Positions 60,029 to 64,000 of a DNA stretch of 64,000 nucleotides are shown here, piece after piece (position 1 is the first letter of the stretch; every line of letters starts with the position of its first letter). The DNA is taken from positions 14,163,997 through 14,227,996 of the forward strand of contig JAJEKV010000010.1 of assembly GCA_021234155.1 (NCBI GenBank), given 5' to 3'. The stretch is from Isoetes taiwanensis. Lineage: Eukaryota > Streptophyta > Lycopodiopsida > Isoetales > Isoetaceae. The notes below the pieces were generated by a model. The model saw only the letters and a list, made by a program, of their open reading frames with translations, did not search any database and was not told the DNA's origin. A program made the position numbers and the translations under genes.

Positions 60029-63000
60029 ATATTGTTAGTTGGAATATAAAGGGGTCTTAAGTCCTCCCATACAAAATGGACTAAAGCTAAACATGTAGTC
60101 AAAAATTTAGCTCCAAATATCCTTTGTTTGCAAGAGCATAAATGCCACAGAGGCTCTGTGGGTGGTTTGTTAAACCTCACAGGTCGTCAGCATGTTGGCC
60201 TGGCAAGTGTGTCTAATAGGTCCCGAGGAGGTACTTTCATGGTCTTTGGATACTAGGGTAATCTTCACAGCTAAAGATATATGGGGCAGATGATCAGTGA
60301 TCAAGTGGAAGTAGGATGCACATGAGTGGGGCATTGTTAATGTCTATGCCTCTAATGTGCCTAGGCAGAGAGCCAGTATGTGGGCCTCTGTGAGAAATAA
60401 GACGAAAAAGTGGAGGGAAAACTTTGCATGGCTGCTCCTTGGAGATTTTAATATGGTTGAGGAGGCAGCTGACAAGCTTGGTGGTGGTGTTATAGTTTCA
60501 GGGTTTGAGAATATGCAGTGGGACAGGCTCCTATTTGAACATCATTTTCTAGAGATTCTTGGCGATATAGGCTTCACCTGGTCGAGTGGCTCTTCAGATG
60601 AAATAAGGCAGCAACTAGATATGACAGGTGCTATGCAAACATGCATGCGCGCCACTTGTTTCCTAGCATCTTCCACGAAAATTACGTGCTTCAAACCATG
60701 TCTGATCACCACCCTCAAATAATCATGCATAATGATCTTCCTGCTCACGTACGTGGGAAGACAATCTTCAAGCTCAACACTTAGTATCTCAAGGATGAAA
60801 GCTTTCTTAACAACTGCAAACAGGTTTCAGAGTCCACTCCATCTTCCACCAGTCCCATGAAAATGCTAGTTTATACTCTTGCCAATGTCAAGTCTTCTGC
60901 GAAGCAATGGGGTCATGAGCACATCCAACGGAAAAGGGCTATGCTGGGGCAAAAATATAATGAGCTAGAGCAGCTTAGGACTCATGATTTGAATTTTGCA
61001 CATGAAGCAGAGCTTGTGGCAAGATGGAAGGGCAGTCAAGTTAAAAGCAGGACTTGCATGGCTCAAGGATGGCGATAGGTATTCGAAGGCCTTTTTCAAG
61101 AGGGCTCATTTGAGGCGTCAGAGTACCTCTCTATCTTCACTTCAGGGTGAGAATGGTGATCCCATCTCCACTTCAGAGCAGATTAAGCAGTTCCTTTCAG
61201 TGCATTTCAGTTCCTTCTTTGCAAAGAAGTCACTTCCTTTTGAGAATGAAGCGCAAGACATTGTGCCATCAAAAGTGCGTCCGATAATTTCTTTAGCCCA
61301 GCAATGACAACTAGAAACTCCTCTGACCATCCATGACCTCGAAAAAGTAGCGCTCCTCATGGCAACAGATAAATGTCCAGGTAAAGAGCCTAGGACAATT
61401 TCAGATTGGCAATCTATTACCTTGCCATTGCTCGCCTCAGCATATTATTGACAATGTCACGACGACATATGAAGGTATACATTGGACAAGGCAAACTGAT
61501 CAACATGTAGTGTACTTAAAGTTGGATTTTTGCCAAAGTCTACGACAGTGTCTCTTGGACCTTCCTTCTGCGGATTATGTACAAATTGGACTTTGGATCT
61601 ACTTTTTGTGACACAATATGGAAGCTGTTGAGGTCAGCTAAGGCAGCAGTGTTATACCAGGGTAAACCCTCCCACATATTCTTTGTTGGGAGAGGTATTA
61701 GACAACGATGCCCTCTGGCCCAGTTTCTTTTCACTATTGTTGCAGAAGGCCTCTCACAGTTTCTTCAGTGTGCGGTGGACGACTCCTTCGTACAAGGCCT
61801 GGGTATGGCTAATGACTCTCAGATTGTCTACAATTAGTTTGTAGATGATACTTTTCTTCTCCTGGAGGCATCTGAAGGAAACCTTGATAGGGCAAAGCAG
61901 CTCCTGGATCTCTTTTCCTTGGCATCAAGATGTTTGTTGAACTGGCGTAAGTGCAGCGCCATATGGACATTGGACACTCCTCCACTGATAGGCCTATCTA
62001 TAGCTGCTTGTCCCTTCCACCACTGTCACCAGACTCCTGGGCGTGCCATTTGGTATAGAGGTGGACATTGCGCAGGCTTGGGATCATGTCATCTTAGGCC
62101 TTCAACGACATCTGCTTTGATGGAGAGGGGCATCGCTCTCTATAGCTGGGCGTATACAGGTCGCCAAGTCTGTTCTAAAAAACACTCATGTCTACATCAC
62201 TTCTGCTTTGTTAGCTCCAGTCTCAAAGTTCAAAGAGATACATGCCACTATACGTAACTTTGTTTGGGGCAGTAACGAAAATGAAGCAACGATCAAAGTA
62301 GCACGGAAGAGGTTTGTGCAGCTCTAAGAGGGATGGTGGCCTTGGTATAATGGACTTACCACTCGATCGGAAGGTACTAATCTCAAAATTCATATGGAGA
62401 ATTCCCTTCGGTCAGACGCTGTCATGTGGCATGCAGTTGCTTGTCCAGGATTTACAACACTCTTGTGCTTTCGACAAGTCTTCTCTGGTCCCTTGTCTAC
62501 CTTGGGGTCTCTTCTATCACTTGAAGCCATCTTCCTCTGCTTCTACTTTCCTTCATGGAGTTCTTAAAGCTTGGAAAGTTGTCAGCTCATTGCTTACTTT
62601 GCATTCTCGCAATTGGTCCCAAATCTCTTCTCCCTTTCTATGGGTACCAACACCGCAACTCTACGACTCGACTCCTTTATCCTCCACGATCCACCCAAAG
62701 ACTCAGTGCAGGTGGCATTCTGCAGGCATAATCCACCTTGAGGCTTGGTATTCCAATGGGCGCCTTCGCTCATGGCAGGAGTTTAGGGATACCTACGGAT
62801 TGACATGGCTAGATTACCACATATGGGAGGAGGTTGCAGCTAATATTCTCTTGTAGCCTAACTTGGCGAACGAGCGTGTGTGGACAATCACAATGGATAT
62901 TCCTTAGGGAAAGCAGTTTGTTTAGGCCTATTATAAATATCTCACATTGCAGCCTCCTCTTCCCCCTTCGACACAGTGGCAACTAAGAGTCCCTGAAGCA

Positions 63001-63535
63001 AAACACGCCTTGGTTTGTTTAGAGTGTGGGACAAGAATCTTATCAAAGTAGTCAGTTCTCTTGTGGCAGATTGTGCATAGAGAATTGAGGACTAATGTTT
63101 GTGTTCACTTCTTTAAGCCAAATATCAGTCCTCCGTGTTCAGTCTGCAAGGGTGCACCCGAATCAATTGAGCATTGTTTTCTACTCTGTAGTGATTCCTC
63201 TCACATCTGGTCATCTTCTTTTCGTACTCGTCTCACGAGCCAACAAAATCTCTTAGGCATCTACCCTGACAGATGGCCTCAAGAAGTGGGCATTTAATGC
63301 AGGGCTTTGGTTTGTTGGGCGATTTGGAAGCGCAGATGCCATCTGGTGTTCTGAGATTTGAACGCCCCTCCTGTGGGCCGCTATCAAGAGATAAAATCTC
63401 GTCTACATGATCAGTTTTGGGCTTCGAAATTCCGCCCGGATGTTAAGGATGAAGTTTGGGTTACCTCAACCTCCATTGACTTCCCATTGTATTAGCATCT
63501 TCCTATTAATATAAAGTTTCTTCGTTCTTCAAAAA
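60025..63535 (+). mobile_element. LINE ORF2 relic (endonuclease, reverse transcriptase, zf-RVT) with A-rich tail
   Basis: ATG 60025 overlaps the ORF1 stop by four bases (ATGA) and starts MNIVSWNIKG, the endonuclease N-terminus; a one-base shift follows at once. Further endonuclease blocks are NILCLQEHKCHRG, WLLLGDFNMVEEA (about 60430) and a SDHHPQ-like string near 60705. RT gives VVYLKLDF (about 61510), IRQRCPLAQFLFTIVAEGLS (about 61690) and FVDDTFLLLEAS (about 61840), the catalytic box. Then a zf-RVT-like block reads CVHFFKPNISPPCSVCKGAP then IEHCFLLC (about 63100-63190) and RLTSQQNLLGIYPDRWP. The tail at about 63525-63548 is A-rich. Frameshifts and stops make it inactive. It is close in sequence to the LINE at 42790-46322. 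Confidence 0.88.
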
Positions 63536-63548
63536 AGAGAAAAGAAAA

Positions 63549-64000
63549 TGCGACATCACAACACAGATATAAAATAAACAGAACTACAGAGCAATTGCTA
63601 ACAGGTCCTGAGAGTAACATAAATTTGCATTTGGAAACCATTGAGTTCGATTAACGATATCTTAGACGCAACTCGATTCCGTACAGTATTCCAAGGTTGT
63701 GATCCAACAATACATAAAAAGAGGCAATGTCTGTTTCTACCACACACATAACACCATGATGCAGAGACAGAGACAATGTTACCATCATTATTAATGTTGC
63801 TTCTGCCAGATTTCCTTTGATAGCGCTTGCATTTGTTCGTTTGTGCGATTTTCTCTTAAGGGTTATTTTTGGGTTGCCTAGATCTGTCTAAATGGTGGGA
63901 TTTCTTACTTGTTTATTTAGGCTAAGAGTTCGGCACATAAAGCTATTGATAGGGCTTCTTCCCAGTCAATCTTCTAAACTGGAAAGGTCACATGCACGTT
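63549..64000. other. Gene-free end of window
   Basis: No ORF, repeat or motif that I can support. Confidence 0.3.

Noticed and set aside
1-64000. CRISPR array, bacterial operon or organelle insertion
   Set aside because: No regularly spaced identical repeats with unique spacers, no operon-like ORF clusters, and no recognisable plastid or mitochondrial gene.

Overview
This looks like nuclear DNA of a land plant. The evidence is a 21-exon gene with short spliceosomal introns encoding a plant-type SEN1/senataxin helicase, relics of a plant RING-H2 (ATL-type) gene, Ty3/gypsy and Ty1/copia retrotransposons (one with a primer site complementary to initiator tRNA-Met), and two plant-type LINEs. I cannot fix the lineage. 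Short introns argue against a conifer-style genome. Almost everything outside 23.0-33.8 kb is repeat-derived or unrecognised.

Layout. 1-7.2 kb: unidentified AT-rich DNA, a decayed gag with two zinc-knuckle relics (about 2.7-2.9 kb), an LTR-like start with a perfect palindrome (5.14-5.18 kb), a Gly/Cys-rich C-terminal coding fragment (5.74-5.89 kb) and a TATA-containing region (6.2-6.6 kb). 7.3-14.0 kb: a direct duplication (7936-10240 and 11235-14035). Each copy carries the end of copia pol, an LTR-like segment with a 55-bp tandem repeat, and a frameshifted ATL-type gene. Copy 2 also carries a 423-bp inverted-repeat element that is absent from copy 1. 16.0-20.1 kb: two oppositely oriented copies of a Cys/His-rich protein family I do not recognise. 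21.1-21.5 kb: a fold-back element.

23.07-33.80 kb, minus strand: the one clearly intact gene, SEN1-like, with a reconstructed CDS of 7290 nt (2429 aa). All 21 exons join in frame. Helicase motifs sit in the C-terminal 900 residues, and a 28-codon upstream ORF precedes the start.

34-39.6 kb: an unrecognised 181-aa ORF and several strong inverted repeats, including a 110-nt hairpin. 39.6-49.5 kb: a nested transposon cluster. A gypsy pol with a 294-bp insertion abuts a repeat family with long inverted arms; one copy of that family was split by a LINE (16-bp target-site duplication visible) and a second, more complete copy lies at 47774-49534. 51.5-56.7 kb: a tandem duplication of a possible gene fragment whose second copy was hit by a 254-bp MITE and by an array of about 400-bp repeats. 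57.7-58.1 kb: minisatellites. 58.4-63.5 kb: a second, longer LINE with a 4-base ORF1/ORF2 overlap.

The genes do not form a pathway. The window is one housekeeping RNA/DNA helicase gene set in layered transposon insertions, and the internal duplications allow several insertions to be read against an empty or related site.
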